The translations under genes were made by a program, and so were the position numbers. A DNA stretch of 64,000 bases from Geopsychrobacter electrodiphilus DSM 16401 (lineage in GTDB: Bacteria > Desulfobacterota > Desulfuromonadia > Desulfuromonadales > Geopsychrobacteraceae): assembly GCF_000384395.1 (NCBI RefSeq), contig NZ_ARWE01000001.1, forward strand, positions 2,454,501-2,518,500, in the 5' to 3' direction. Positions 1 through 8,106 of the stretch are shown here, one piece after another (within the stretch, counting starts at the first letter, position 1; every line of letters starts with the position of its first letter). Below the pieces are notes generated by a model, which saw only the letters and a list, made by a program, of their open reading frames with translations, made no database searches and was not told the origin of the DNA.

Positions 1-547
1 AGGCAGAAATCTTAATCCGCTCCGCCGGCATTCCGAAGCGCAGCTGCCCCTTGAGTCGTCCGTCGTTCCCCCCCAGACGCAGCCCGACACCTGCTAAAGC
101 CCCAATCACCCCCTGACCTGTACCACCATGCTCGGAAAGGTGGATGTCCGTTTGGCGGGCCAGGGTATAGGCCTCATTCTTGGTCAATACCTGCTTTTTG
201 GCTGCCCGACCAAAGGCGAGCAGAGCCGACTCATCACCCAGGTCGGCGGGAATCATTACACATAGACCAGGGTCGGATTCCGGAGCAGATTCCTGCAACA
301 GGAAGCGTCCGGCATAATCAATAAATTGTTCCACTGGGCAGTTTTCATTGAGGGAAGCGGCGAAGCACATGGCGCTGTTGTGCGAGGTGTAAGGGATGTC
401 GGGGTGAACCAGCAACTGATGACGCGTCACATAGCTGCTGCTGCCCCAGCCTTGTTCTTCAAGCTGAAGCGCCAGCATTGAAGCAAGCTCGCCGGTGCCG
501 CGACTCTCGAGGTTATCGGTATCATCGATACAAACCAAAAGATTCAT
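1..547 (-). CDS. TiaS-like (tRNA-Ile2 agmatinylcytidine synthetase-like) protein, 3' end outside window
   Basis: The 182 visible residues start MNLLVCIDDTDN and carry a GTGQGVIGAL glycine-rich segment. Both resemble the N-terminal part of archaeal TiaS, which attaches agmatine to C34 of tRNA-Ile2; the DDTD motif is the nucleotide/metal site of that family. The start ATG overlaps the stop of the upstream S-component gene (ATGA), so the two are translationally coupled and this is the last visible gene of the TonB/ECF operon. Bacteria normally use TilS for this tRNA, so a tRNA role is doubtful; the operon suggests an ATP-dependent accessory role in handling the imported compound (inference). The C-terminal half cannot be seen, so domain completeness is unknown. 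Confidence 0.7.
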   Translation of the reverse strand, partial: MNLLVCIDDTDNLESRGTGELASMLALQLEEQGWGSSSYVTRHQLLVHPDIPYTSHNSAMCFAASLNENCPVEQFIDYAGRFLLQESAPESDPGLCVMIPADLGDESALLAFGRAAKKQVLTKNEAYTLARQTDIHLSEHGGTGQGVIGALAGVGLRLGGNDGRLKGQLRFGMPAERIKISA

Positions 548-1089
548 TGTCTCCTCCCATTCGTGGCGGGGCTGAGCACGCTATAAGCCCTCAACCGACG
601 TAAAACCGGTGGGATTCCCATGGCCCCGATACCACCAAAAGCCATGGCAGCAACAGCCTCAAGTAATGAATGGCGCCAGACAATGGCCGGATCCATGCCG
701 ATCAATAAATCTAGCCCGGCGGTCCCAAAAAATTTACTCGCCCCGGCTACCGCACCAACCAGAGCACAGAGCAGAACGCTGCCGAACAGCCACGGCAGAA
801 GCAAGGCACCAAGGTCGACTGCCAGTGCCGGCAACAGGAATTTGCTTATCACCAGGGGCCCACCTTTGCCCATCCCTAACAGAGCTGCGGCCATCCCGGC
901 CAACAGGCCAGCGATACTGGCCGCACCACGAAACTGCACACAACCACGCGCCAACAAGAGGAAAAAAGCGGTAAAAAACATGGCATGACCTGAGATCCCC
1001 AGGTGCCAGCGCAAAGCGGCCTTGGTGATGATCAGCAACGCCGCACAGAAGCCGAGAAAAAGTGATTCTTTGAGGGATATTTGATTCAT
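544..1089 (-). CDS. Predicted ECF transporter substrate-binding (S) component
   Basis: A 181-residue, very hydrophobic protein with about five or six predicted membrane segments and short polar loops, the size of an ECF S component. It sits directly downstream of the EcfT gene (2 nt gap) and overlaps the next gene by ATGA. I do not recognise a vitamin-specific S family (no clear BioY, ThiT, RibU or CbiM signature). A GISGHAM segment near residue 33 and a GMGKGGPLV segment near residue 73 are candidate ligand-contact regions. The neighbourhood (ModE, AOR, Mo-storage protein) makes a molybdenum/tungsten compound or cofactor precursor the leading guess, which is inference only. Confidence 0.6.
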   Translation of the reverse strand: MNQISLKESLFLGFCAALLIITKAALRWHLGISGHAMFFTAFFLLLARGCVQFRGAASIAGLLAGMAAALLGMGKGGPLVISKFLLPALAVDLGALLLPWLFGSVLLCALVGAVAGASKFFGTAGLDLLIGMDPAIVWRHSLLEAVAAMAFGGIGAMGIPPVLRRLRAYSVLSPATNGRRQ

Positions 1090-1091
1090 GA

Positions 1092-1772
1092 CTACGTCTC
1101 CTGATCATCCGGCCAACAGGTCCGGCGGGGAAAACGCCCAAATTCGCGGGTCCGGGCGGCACAAGATATATTATCCGCAATCTCAAGCGCCCGAACGACA
1201 ACCGGCGCCACCAGACAGTGCAGCAGATCGCCCCAGTGCCCAGGCCAGAGCTGATCCCGTGGTCTGATTCTGGCCCCACGTAACCTTTGGGCCTCGTAAA
1301 TTGCAGATATTTCCGTCAGCAAAAGGGGTAAAAATTTGAGCGAAGTTGTCAGGACAAAGGCACTTCGCGCCGGCAGGATCTTCCCCAGGGCGTTCAGCAT
1401 GCGACTGCCCGAATCTCCTGAGAGCAGGATCAATCCAGGCAAAAAGACCAATAACAACTGCCAACTGATCCTCAAACCAGGCATTAACCCCTGCGCCATG
1501 CCATAGCGCAACACATAGAGAGCGGTCACCATGCCACCCTGCCACAAACAGACTCGCCCCCCCCGCACCAGGACCTGGCGGTCCAGTCGATGGACAAACA
1601 ACAACGCCAGGTTGGCCACACTCAGACAACCGAGGGCTACCGGGTCCTGAGTGAGAATTGCTCCGAGAGACAGGAAGAAACAGAGACCAAGAGCCACCCC
1701 GGCAGAGAGTCGCGGAGGACTCTTCGGTTGCTTCCTGCGCAGTTGTTGAAACAGTAAGCTAGTGCCGGACAA
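1092..1772 (-). CDS. ECF transporter transmembrane component EcfT (CbiQ family)
   Basis: A 226-residue integral membrane protein of the CbiQ/EcfT family, the coupling subunit joining S component and ATPase. Hydrophobic helices fill the first two thirds. Near residues 157-166 is AQRLRGARIR, the coupling motif that docks on the ATPase, and near the C-terminus CAARTREFG corresponds to the second Ala-Arg-Gly motif (ART here). The start lies 14 nt inside the end of the ATPase gene, which implies coupled translation. Only one T component is seen. Confidence 0.82.
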   Translation of the reverse strand: MSGTSLLFQQLRRKQPKSPPRLSAGVALGLCFFLSLGAILTQDPVALGCLSVANLALLFVHRLDRQVLVRGGRVCLWQGGMVTALYVLRYGMAQGLMPGLRISWQLLLVFLPGLILLSGDSGSRMLNALGKILPARSAFVLTTSLKFLPLLLTEISAIYEAQRLRGARIRPRDQLWPGHWGDLLHCLVAPVVVRALEIADNISCAARTREFGRFPRRTCWPDDQET

Positions 1773-3129
1773 GACGTCCTCCTGTTATCCCCAAGGTGAC
1801 ATGATTCCACTCACCATCCTGTGGCGGGTGATGACTCGTCCAGAGAATTGTCGTCCCGCGTTCTTTAACGCACAGCTGCAGAGTTGCCATCACCTGTCCC
1901 GCCGTCACCGGGTCAAGCCCCGCCAATGGGTCGTCAAGCAACAGCAGTTCCGGTTCCCGGGCCAGTACCGACGCCAGGGCGACCAGATGCTGCTGGCCGT
2001 AGCTGAGGTGATGAGGTGAACGCCCGGCCAGATGTCCAAGCTGGCAACCATCGAGGACACGATCAACCAGGATTTTCACCCTCTCACGCCGCATGCCGCG
2101 CCGCCGCAGGCTGAACGCGACCTCATCGAAAACAGACGTTTCAAACAACTGCCGGCGCGGGTTCTGGAAGAGATAGCCAATGCGACTATGCGGCCAGTCC
2201 ACTACTGGCGGTTGGCCACAGATTCGGATGCTACCGCGACAAGGACGTATGAGCCCTGCCAAACAACGCAGCAAAGTTGTCTTTCCCGCCCCGTTTGGAG
2301 CACAGAGCAGGGCTTGCTCACCACCCTGCAGCAGCAGATCAACCTCCTGCCAGGCAGGAGAGGCGTCCATGGCGGCGACCGTCACCCCCCGCGCCTCCAC
2401 CACTGGTGGACCATCCCCTGTCAGCAGCGGATTAGACAGGCACCCCGGATGAAACGGCGGGTCGAACACCTCATCCGACAGCCGACCTGTGGCCTCCAGC
2501 CTCCACTGCCGGTCTATCACTGTCCTGAGTGGCCCGGGTCGGTGTTCACAGAGCAAGACGGATAGACCTTGAGTTTTTAACCTGGCGATGATCGCCGCCA
2601 GGCTTTGCAATCCCTCTTCATCGAGTTGCCCGGCTGGCTCATCGAGAATCAGCAGCGCCGGGTCCATGACCAGTTGAGCCGCCAGCAGCAGGCGATATTT
2701 CTGGCCCATCGACATGCGCACGGTTGGATGATCAAAGGGCAGGTCGAGACCGACAGCATCAAGTGCGGCGCGAACCCGCCTCGGCATCTCGGTCGCCGGT
2801 AGGCAGAGATTCTCAAGGCCGAAGGCGACTTCGGCGCCAATACTTTCAGTCAAAATCTGGGTTTCCGGGTTCTGCAACACCAGCCCGACTGCGGTACGTG
2901 CTGTTCCGGGGACGCTGGGAAGAAGTAGACTTCCTTCCTGCCGGCCGGGGGGCAACAACTCTTTTAGAGCCAGAGCCAGTGAGGTCTTTCCCGAACCGCT
3001 GGCACCGCTCAGCCAGTGACACTCGCCTTGCGGAATTTCCAGGGAGACGTCTCGCAAGGTCCAGTTCGAGGCGCCGGACCAGGCGTAAGAAAACCTTTCC
3101 AGCCGAACCACAGTTGTCCCTTCAATCAC
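1759..3129 (-). CDS. ECF transporter ATPase, two ABC domains fused
   Basis: A 456-residue protein with two complete ABC ATPase cassettes, matching fused EcfA1-EcfA2 proteins. Domain 1 has Walker A GASGSGKTS at about 42-50, signature MSMGQ (unusual) and Walker B LLILDEP. Domain 2 has Walker A APNGAGKTT near residue 275, signature LSYGQ and Walker B LLLLDDP. It provides ATP hydrolysis for the EcfT/S complex. The gene begins 5 nt after the TonB-receptor stop, so receptor and transporter are one operon. The weak first signature suggests one of the two ATP sites is degenerate, as in many heterodimeric ABC ATPases. Confidence 0.85.
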   Translation of the reverse strand: MIEGTTVVRLERFSYAWSGASNWTLRDVSLEIPQGECHWLSGASGSGKTSLALALKELLPPGRQEGSLLLPSVPGTARTAVGLVLQNPETQILTESIGAEVAFGLENLCLPATEMPRRVRAALDAVGLDLPFDHPTVRMSMGQKYRLLLAAQLVMDPALLILDEPAGQLDEEGLQSLAAIIARLKTQGLSVLLCEHRPGPLRTVIDRQWRLEATGRLSDEVFDPPFHPGCLSNPLLTGDGPPVVEARGVTVAAMDASPAWQEVDLLLQGGEQALLCAPNGAGKTTLLRCLAGLIRPCRGSIRICGQPPVVDWPHSRIGYLFQNPRRQLFETSVFDEVAFSLRRRGMRRERVKILVDRVLDGCQLGHLAGRSPHHLSYGQQHLVALASVLAREPELLLLDDPLAGLDPVTAGQVMATLQLCVKERGTTILWTSHHPPQDGEWNHVTLGITGGRLVRH

Positions 3130-3134
3130 CCTGT

Positions 3135-5198
3135 TCAGAAGTGATACTCCGCACCTGCATACAGGGTGCGCCCAGGCTGGGGTAGCCCATAACTCTGTTC
3201 GTAATTTTCATCCAGCAAATTGTCAGCTCCGACGTAGAGATCCAGCCGCTGCTTCAACAGTTGCTGGTCGAACTTGGCGTTCAACACCACATAGTCATTA
3301 AGACGCTTCTTCTGAGTGCCGGTATTATCATAAAAATATTGCTGCGCCACATAGAGCAGAGAGGCATCGGCAGTCAACCCGAAGGGGAAGAGATAACGCG
3401 TTTCGAGGGTGGCCTTATCACGGGGCCGGTACTGTAATTCATCTTTACCGCTTCCGGCAGAGCGATCTTCGCTGTGCATATAGCTGTAACTTCCACGTAC
3501 AAGAAGATGTTCCACGTAACGATTTTCTATTGTGATTTCAGCCCCTTCAAAGCGGTACTGCTGAAAATTTTCGTAATGATCGGTGATATCATTCTTTTCA
3601 ATAAAATTCCTGGCATCAATCAGAAATCCGGACAATGACAGGTTGGTAGCACCAGGAAGTTGCTGGTCGATTCCAGCTTCGTAATGCTGGCTACGCTCGG
3701 CAGACAATGTCTCGTTGCCACGCGTGACATCATAAAGCTGGCTGATCGAAGGGAAGCGCACCTTACGACTATTGCTGGCATGCAGGCGCGTTTCGGAGGA
3801 GAGGTCGTAATTGAGACCAATCAGGTAGGAACCGAGCTGCTCGGTTTTACCATTATCACGGCGTTGTAAATGATCCGCCCCGCCCAGAACCAGACCGAGT
3901 TTTGGTAACAACTGGAGTTCATACTGCAGGGCCGCTGAATAGAGCTGTACATCGCGCTGCAGATCGAAAGGTGTTGTCGTCAGCGTGCTGCCGCCACCAC
4001 CGCCACCACCACCACCGCCACCGCCGCCACCGCCACCGCCGCCGCCGCCGCCCGTAGAAGCCGCGATCTGGAACCCATCTGCATTCCAGTGACTTCGTTC
4101 GCCAAGCAGTGCCAGAGTGGTTATACCTTTGGTCTGCCAATCTCCCCGGAGTTGGAGATTAACGCCGGTATTATCGGTGGTGGAGTCACTGCGCGAAGCG
4201 CCGCTGGCCACCTGGGTCGTAAATGCAGAATTGTCGTAGCGGTTCTCCAGCATTCTCAAGCGGTTAAAATAAACCCAGCCCCGGCTGCTGAAAGTCCCGG
4301 ACAGTTGCTGGTCATAGGCAAGCTGGCCAGCGATACCTTCAAGGTCATCGACCCGATCAAACTTGGCGTTTTTGCTGAAAGGGTCAGTTGCGCTGGCGTT
4401 CGTTACCGGCGGAACACCATATTTGCCCTTGCGGTATTGGAGACTCGCTGCCAACTGGGTCTTTTCCGAAGGGGCCCACCCGAGGTTGGCAAAGAGGTTC
4501 TGACGCCGATTATCACTATTCAAACGCTCTCCGCCATTCTGGGCAGGGGTGGGGAGGAAATCGTCAGAAAGCTGAAAGCTGCCCCCCTGATAGACGCTGC
4601 CGCTGACGAAAACATCAACATTATCGCTGCCAGCTCCCAGCGAGAAGTGGGAGAGCGAGTTATTGTCCTCCGCAACCTCAGTGCCAAGGGCTCCATGCAG
4701 GCCCGGCTGGCCCTTTTTAGTGATAATGTTGATCACCCCGCCATTACCTCCCTCTCCATAGAGAACCGAGCCGCCGCCGGTCGTAACCTTAATTGACTGG
4801 ATATTCTCGACGCCGAAAGTGCTCGGATCAAATTGGCCATCGAAGGTCGAATTAATCGGGATCCCGTCAAGTAGCAGTTGAACGTGACGAGTCCTGAAGC
4901 CACGGATGTCGATACGCGGTGTCCCCTGATTGCCGGTCTGCACCAGCACTCCAGGGACCAGAGTTAATGCCTCATCCAGAGTACGGGCACCGCTCGCCTT
5001 AATCTCGGCAGCCTGAATGGTGTGGACAGTTCCGACAGCTTCGACCCCGGCCTGGGGTGCGGAAACAACGACCTCGCCCAGCGTGTAGAGCTGCGGCACA
5101 GACTGATCGGCCAACAGGGGGGACGCCATGCAACAAATAGCCAAGCCCACCACCACAGCAATTAGCAAACGGACACTAACCATAACTTTCATTTTCAC
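3135..5198 (-). CDS. TonB-dependent outer-membrane receptor
   Basis: A 687-residue receptor. A signal peptide (about residues 1-30, ending LLADQ) is followed by a TonB-box-like VVVSA near residue 48, a plug domain (TLDEALTLVPGV and RIDIRGF segments, then GSVLYGEGGNGGVINI) and a 22-strand-type barrel ending in aromatic F (AEYHF). It imports a scarce ligand across the outer membrane using TonB energy. An extracellular-loop position contains 21 consecutive glycines (see the repeat at 3990-4052). It heads the operon with the ECF transporter, which suggests one substrate crosses both membranes through this set. The family alone does not identify the ligand; siderophore, cobalamin or a metal complex remain possible. 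Confidence 0.9.
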   Translation of the reverse strand: MKMKVMVSVRLLIAVVVGLAICCMASPLLADQSVPQLYTLGEVVVSAPQAGVEAVGTVHTIQAAEIKASGARTLDEALTLVPGVLVQTGNQGTPRIDIRGFRTRHVQLLLDGIPINSTFDGQFDPSTFGVENIQSIKVTTGGGSVLYGEGGNGGVINIITKKGQPGLHGALGTEVAEDNNSLSHFSLGAGSDNVDVFVSGSVYQGGSFQLSDDFLPTPAQNGGERLNSDNRRQNLFANLGWAPSEKTQLAASLQYRKGKYGVPPVTNASATDPFSKNAKFDRVDDLEGIAGQLAYDQQLSGTFSSRGWVYFNRLRMLENRYDNSAFTTQVASGASRSDSTTDNTGVNLQLRGDWQTKGITTLALLGERSHWNADGFQIAASTGGGGGGGGGGGGGGGGGGGGGSTLTTTPFDLQRDVQLYSAALQYELQLLPKLGLVLGGADHLQRRDNGKTEQLGSYLIGLNYDLSSETRLHASNSRKVRFPSISQLYDVTRGNETLSAERSQHYEAGIDQQLPGATNLSLSGFLIDARNFIEKNDITDHYENFQQYRFEGAEITIENRYVEHLLVRGSYSYMHSEDRSAGSGKDELQYRPRDKATLETRYLFPFGLTADASLLYVAQQYFYDNTGTQKKRLNDYVVLNAKFDQQLLKQRLDLYVGADNLLDENYEQSYGLPQPGRTLYAGAEYHF
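3990..4052 (-). repeat. Triplet repeat encoding 21 consecutive glycines
   Basis: 63 bp made only of GCC and ACC triplets on the plus strand, read on the minus strand as GGC/GGT glycine codons within the TonB receptor. It is an in-frame microsatellite whose length could vary by slippage without a frameshift, changing a predicted surface loop. Confidence 0.95.
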
Positions 5199-5231
5199 CT
5201 CCTAAATTACCAATAAATCCAAAGTATTAAA

Positions 5232-5248
5232 TACAGACCGTCACTGTA
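5232..5248. promoter_or_regulatory. Small inverted repeat upstream of the TonB/ECF operon
   Basis: TACAG-N7-CTGTA lies 34-50 bp upstream of the TonB-receptor start, beside an AT-rich GTATTTAATAC palindrome that could be a -10 region. It could be an operator. It does not match the ModE-like site at 6161, so the regulator is unknown. Confidence 0.3.
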
Positions 5249-5322
5249 AAATTAATGGCGGTGCAACCCGAACGGCCGATTAAGGGCGGCCACCGATTCT
5301 TAGCAATTGAAGTTTCCTCCTG

Positions 5323-6135
5323 CTATTCAACGCCGATAATCACGTTCGATGCTTCGATAATTGCGCAGGCCTCGTCCCCTTCGACCACACCAAGGCTGCC
5401 AACTCCACCTGCCGTCACTGTGGCCGAGATAGTGTCCCCACCGCCAATATCAAGGACCACCGCTCCCATGACCGCGTCAGTTCTGACACTGACGATTCTT
5501 CCAGACAGCTGATTCCTCGCGCTGATGCGCACCGACCCGAGGTCACTCGAGATTAATACCGAGGACGCCTTGATCACGGCATAGACATCTTCACCTTCGA
5601 CAAGGCCGAGGGTGTCAACGCTCTCAGCAGTGATAATCGAATAAATGCGATGCCCCGATTTAAGTTCAAGACACACCTCCGCAAGAAGATTTTCGACTTT
5701 GATGTCTCGAATAATCCCGTAGCAGACGTTCTTGGCGCTGATCCGCATGGAGATTCTACGCATGAGATTCAAGGCACGATCTAGATCGTCCGCATTCTTG
5801 CCAATATTGAGCAGGGCCTTACCGTGCTCTTTCTCGACCATACGGAACATCTGGATCAGGCTTCGCCCTTCCTCGGTCAAAAATGTTCCCCCGCCGGTGC
5901 GTCCCCCCGTCACGTTAACTGTCAGAGGTTTATCAGCCAGATTATTCATGCTGTTGACCGCATCCCAGGCGCCTTTATAGCTCATACCCGCAGCTTTAGC
6001 GGCTTTGGTGATCGAACCATGCTCGGCAATTTTCTCCAGCAACTCGATCCGCCGGCTCTGAAGAAACGCCTTGCGGTTCTTGTTCAGCCATAAGGGGGCT
6101 GCGAACTCGACCATTTGATCCGCCTTCTTTTCCAT
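5323..6135 (-). CDS. modE: ModE-type molybdate/tungstate-responsive transcriptional regulator
   Basis: 270 residues, close to E. coli ModE (262). An N-terminal winged helix (about 25-100: ELLEKIAEHGSITKAAKAAG, then GGRTGGGTFLTEEG) precedes two tandem Mop/TOBE domains (about 130-197 and 203-269), each with the SARN / AIIEAS-type pattern that binds molybdate or tungstate at dimer interfaces. In the known family, oxyanion-loaded ModE represses uptake genes and can activate molybdoenzyme genes. Here it stands upstream of, and codirectional with, the TonB/ECF operon, and a ModE-like palindrome precedes it. No modABC or tupABC is in the window, so the local ECF system is its obvious target (inference). 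Confidence 0.9.
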   Translation of the reverse strand: MEKKADQMVEFAAPLWLNKNRKAFLQSRRIELLEKIAEHGSITKAAKAAGMSYKGAWDAVNSMNNLADKPLTVNVTGGRTGGGTFLTEEGRSLIQMFRMVEKEHGKALLNIGKNADDLDRALNLMRRISMRISAKNVCYGIIRDIKVENLLAEVCLELKSGHRIYSIITAESVDTLGLVEGEDVYAVIKASSVLISSDLGSVRISARNQLSGRIVSVRTDAVMGAVVLDIGGGDTISATVTAGGVGSLGVVEGDEACAIIEASNVIIGVE

Positions 6136-6160
6136 GATGTCCTTTCATTAGCAGCCAGAG

Positions 6161-6184
6161 CGCTGTATAGACTACTACATAACG
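6161..6184. promoter_or_regulatory. Candidate ModE operator upstream of modE
   Basis: CGCTGTATA-GACTAC-TACATAACG is an imperfect palindrome of CGYTRTRTA half-sites, 26-49 bp upstream of the modE start. It closely resembles the E. coli modA operator (half-sites CGTTATATT and TACATAACG with a 6-nt spacer, from memory). It suggests autoregulation by oxyanion-bound ModE. Confidence 0.65.
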
Positions 6185-6294
6185 CATGATACATCAAAAC
6201 CTAACAACACTGCCTGAAGACTTATTGTGCAAAGTCAGCCGCCTGGCATAAGTTGTTGTGCCTGGATGAGGGTATTCACACCTGCGAGCGGTTC

Positions 6295-7110
6295 TTAGAC
6301 TGGAATCTCGTCAAACTGCATATCCAGCAAATTGATCGACAGCATCCTCTTGCCTAATGGTCGTCCCTGCTCTAACAATAATTTACAAGCTTCGGCTACC
6401 TGCAGACTGGCAATCACGGCTGGCGTAAAGGACGGATTTCCCAGCCCGGCTTCAACGCCTTTACCGCCGCTCCAGTTTGCATAGAGCTTTTGCAGTGTTC
6501 CATCACCGGGGTAGACGGTGACAACCTGCCCATACCAGCCGGCAATCGCACCATGCACCAGCGGAAGCACCATTTGGCTGCATACATCGGCCAGCTCGAG
6601 CCTGGTCGGGATGTTATCAACCGCGTCAATCACCAGGGCGACTCCGTTTAACATGTCACCACCATGCTCAAGATCGAAAGCCGCTTTTATCGGGGTGACT
6701 CTGACAGCCGGATTAATTGCAGCGATTCGTGTCACTGCCGCTTCGGTCTTGGCCACACCAAGCGAATCAATGGTCGAGAGCAGTTGGCGATTCATATTGT
6801 GCTCTTCGAACACGTCGGGATCGATGGCGACAATCTGACCGACGCCGAGCCGTGCCAACTCTTCCAGAATATATCCCCCCAACCCGCCGCAACCGACCAC
6901 CGCAACCTTGCTCTGAAACAGCTGCAGTTGTTGCTCTGTCGAGATCATCTGTTGATTACGCTGATAGCGGGTAGGAAGGTAGCCACCCTGCAGGATCAAT
7001 TCTTCGGCTGCAGCACAATCCAGTTCAAAATGGGACATCATCTCACGTTGGCCAACCCAACTCAGCAGATGGCCTTCAGCTTTTTCGGCCAGAAATCGTT
7101 TAACGCTCAT
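6295..7110 (-). CDS. HesA/MoeB/ThiF-family adenylyltransferase (E1-like)
   Basis: About 271 residues. An N-terminal extension of some 60 residues precedes a Rossmann ATP-binding fold with VVGCGGLGG and the DVFEEHNMNRQ adenylation signature. These enzymes adenylate the C-terminal Gly-Gly of a MoaD/ThiS-like protein so that it can receive sulfur. The start chosen (MSVKRF) has a GGAGG ribosome site inside the end of the MoaD-like gene just upstream, so the pair is coupled. The Cys-X2-Cys zinc pairs of MoeB are not visible, so it belongs to the shorter HesA-like group. Its place beside the AOR points to synthesis of the tungstopterin dithiolene (inference). Confidence 0.85.
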   Translation of the reverse strand: MSVKRFLAEKAEGHLLSWVGQREMMSHFELDCAAAEELILQGGYLPTRYQRNQQMISTEQQLQLFQSKVAVVGCGGLGGYILEELARLGVGQIVAIDPDVFEEHNMNRQLLSTIDSLGVAKTEAAVTRIAAINPAVRVTPIKAAFDLEHGGDMLNGVALVIDAVDNIPTRLELADVCSQMVLPLVHGAIAGWYGQVVTVYPGDGTLQKLYANWSGGKGVEAGLGNPSFTPAVIASLQVAEACKLLLEQGRPLGKRMLSINLLDMQFDEIPV

Positions 7111-7111
7111 C

Positions 7112-7336
7112 TCAACCTCCACCGACCAGGGGAAAGATCGCCAGGAGATCCCCCTCAGTTAGAGGTTGATCCATTTTGGCATGAACCGCATTGAGGAGCA
7201 GGATTCCGACCTCACCTGCAGGAATATTCAATTCCCGGACAACATCGCCGATCAGGGTTTGATCCGGAAATTCCCTGAGTTCTACCTTGAAGCGCCCAGT
7301 CTGAAATGAGGCGAAGAGCTTGACGGTCACTTGCAT
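7112..7336 (-). CDS. MoaD/ThiS-family sulfur-carrier protein
   Basis: 74 residues with a beta-grasp pattern, ending VGGG. The terminal Gly-Gly is the site adenylated and thiocarboxylated in the MoaD/ThiS family. The neighbouring E1-like gene starts within its last codons, so they form a carrier/activator pair. Beside an AOR, the likely role is sulfur donation for the pterin cofactor; thiamine synthesis is the alternative, but no thi genes are present. Confidence 0.85.
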   Translation of the reverse strand: MQVTVKLFASFQTGRFKVELREFPDQTLIGDVVRELNIPAGEVGILLLNAVHAKMDQPLTEGDLLAIFPLVGGG

Positions 7337-7396
7337 TTTGTTTCTCCCTGCCCCCTGACTCTGATGATACGACGAAATAGTTATTGGCGTGCGTGC

Positions 7397-8002
7397 TCAA
7401 CCTGTGAATTCAACCTTGAGAAGAATCTCAGCGTCAGGGTCAGCACCACGAACCCGCTTAATCAAACTGGTGAAATCCAGCGGCAAATCGCCCCAGAAGG
7501 CGGCACCTCTCCCCGCTAAGAAGCCATCATCCTGCGCGCTCAAAAAATTATCCAGCTCAGCGCTGGACAGACAAACACCATGACCGAGAAAAATTGCCCC
7601 CAGTTCTGTCATCACCAAATTAAACAGTTTAATCCTGATACGGCCGATGCCGCTTTCGATCCGCTGCTGGTCCTTACATGAGATATCTCCGCGCATGGCG
7701 GCAAGATGACTTCCACGGCGCATCGTGGTGCCAACCAGACCTGGCATGGCCGAAGAGAGTGCTAACGTAGAGCCATCATTGACATACGAGGTTTTCAAAT
7801 CGTCTATCGGTTTAAAATCCAGGAACAGCGTCGTAATTCTCTCAACAATATAATCTTCAGCGATACCGAACTGGTCAGTCAACAGATCCGCGACACTGCA
7901 ACCGGTCTGAACTTGCAACCAAACCCCCTGTTGCAGAAACAAAGAGAAGGCAGGCAACCGCTCAAGGGGCAGAATCAAACGTAATGATTGTTTCTCAGTC
8001 AT
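7397..8002 (-). CDS. Conserved protein of AOR neighbourhood, unknown function
   Basis: A 201-residue soluble protein with no motif I can name. Visible features are an N-terminal LRLILPLERLPAF stretch, a DFKPIDDLKTSYVNDG segment resembling the MoaD-like idea of a beta-grasp loop followed by an SSAMPGLVG glycine turn, and a C-terminal helical half (about 115-201). No signal peptide or membrane segment. It lies between the AOR terminator and the MoaD-like gene in the same direction. I infer a maturation or chaperone role for the tungsten enzyme, from position only. Confidence 0.5.
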   Translation of the reverse strand: MTEKQSLRLILPLERLPAFSLFLQQGVWLQVQTGCSVADLLTDQFGIAEDYIVERITTLFLDFKPIDDLKTSYVNDGSTLALSSAMPGLVGTTMRRGSHLAAMRGDISCKDQQRIESGIGRIRIKLFNLVMTELGAIFLGHGVCLSSAELDNFLSAQDDGFLAGRGAAFWGDLPLDFTSLIKRVRGADPDAEILLKVEFTG

Positions 8003-8054
8003 AAACCCTGACCTTCAAGTGCGTTAAAAAGACTGTCTCTTTAATCGATTTTCA

Positions 8055-8090
8055 GAAAAAAAGGGGAGACCTGATCCAGGCCTCCCCTTC
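8055..8090 (-). terminator. Intrinsic terminator after the AOR gene
   Basis: On the minus strand, AAGGGGAG-CCTG...CAGG-CTCCCCTT is followed by a run of T. It separates the AOR transcript from the MoaD/HesA genes, at least partly. Confidence 0.85.
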
Positions 8091-8106
8091 AGCTTAGTTG
8101 TTATTA

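Noticed and set aside
4089-4796. 235-codon plus-strand ORF opposite the TonB receptor
   Set aside because: Antisense shadow of a strong coding gene; no domain or ribosome site.
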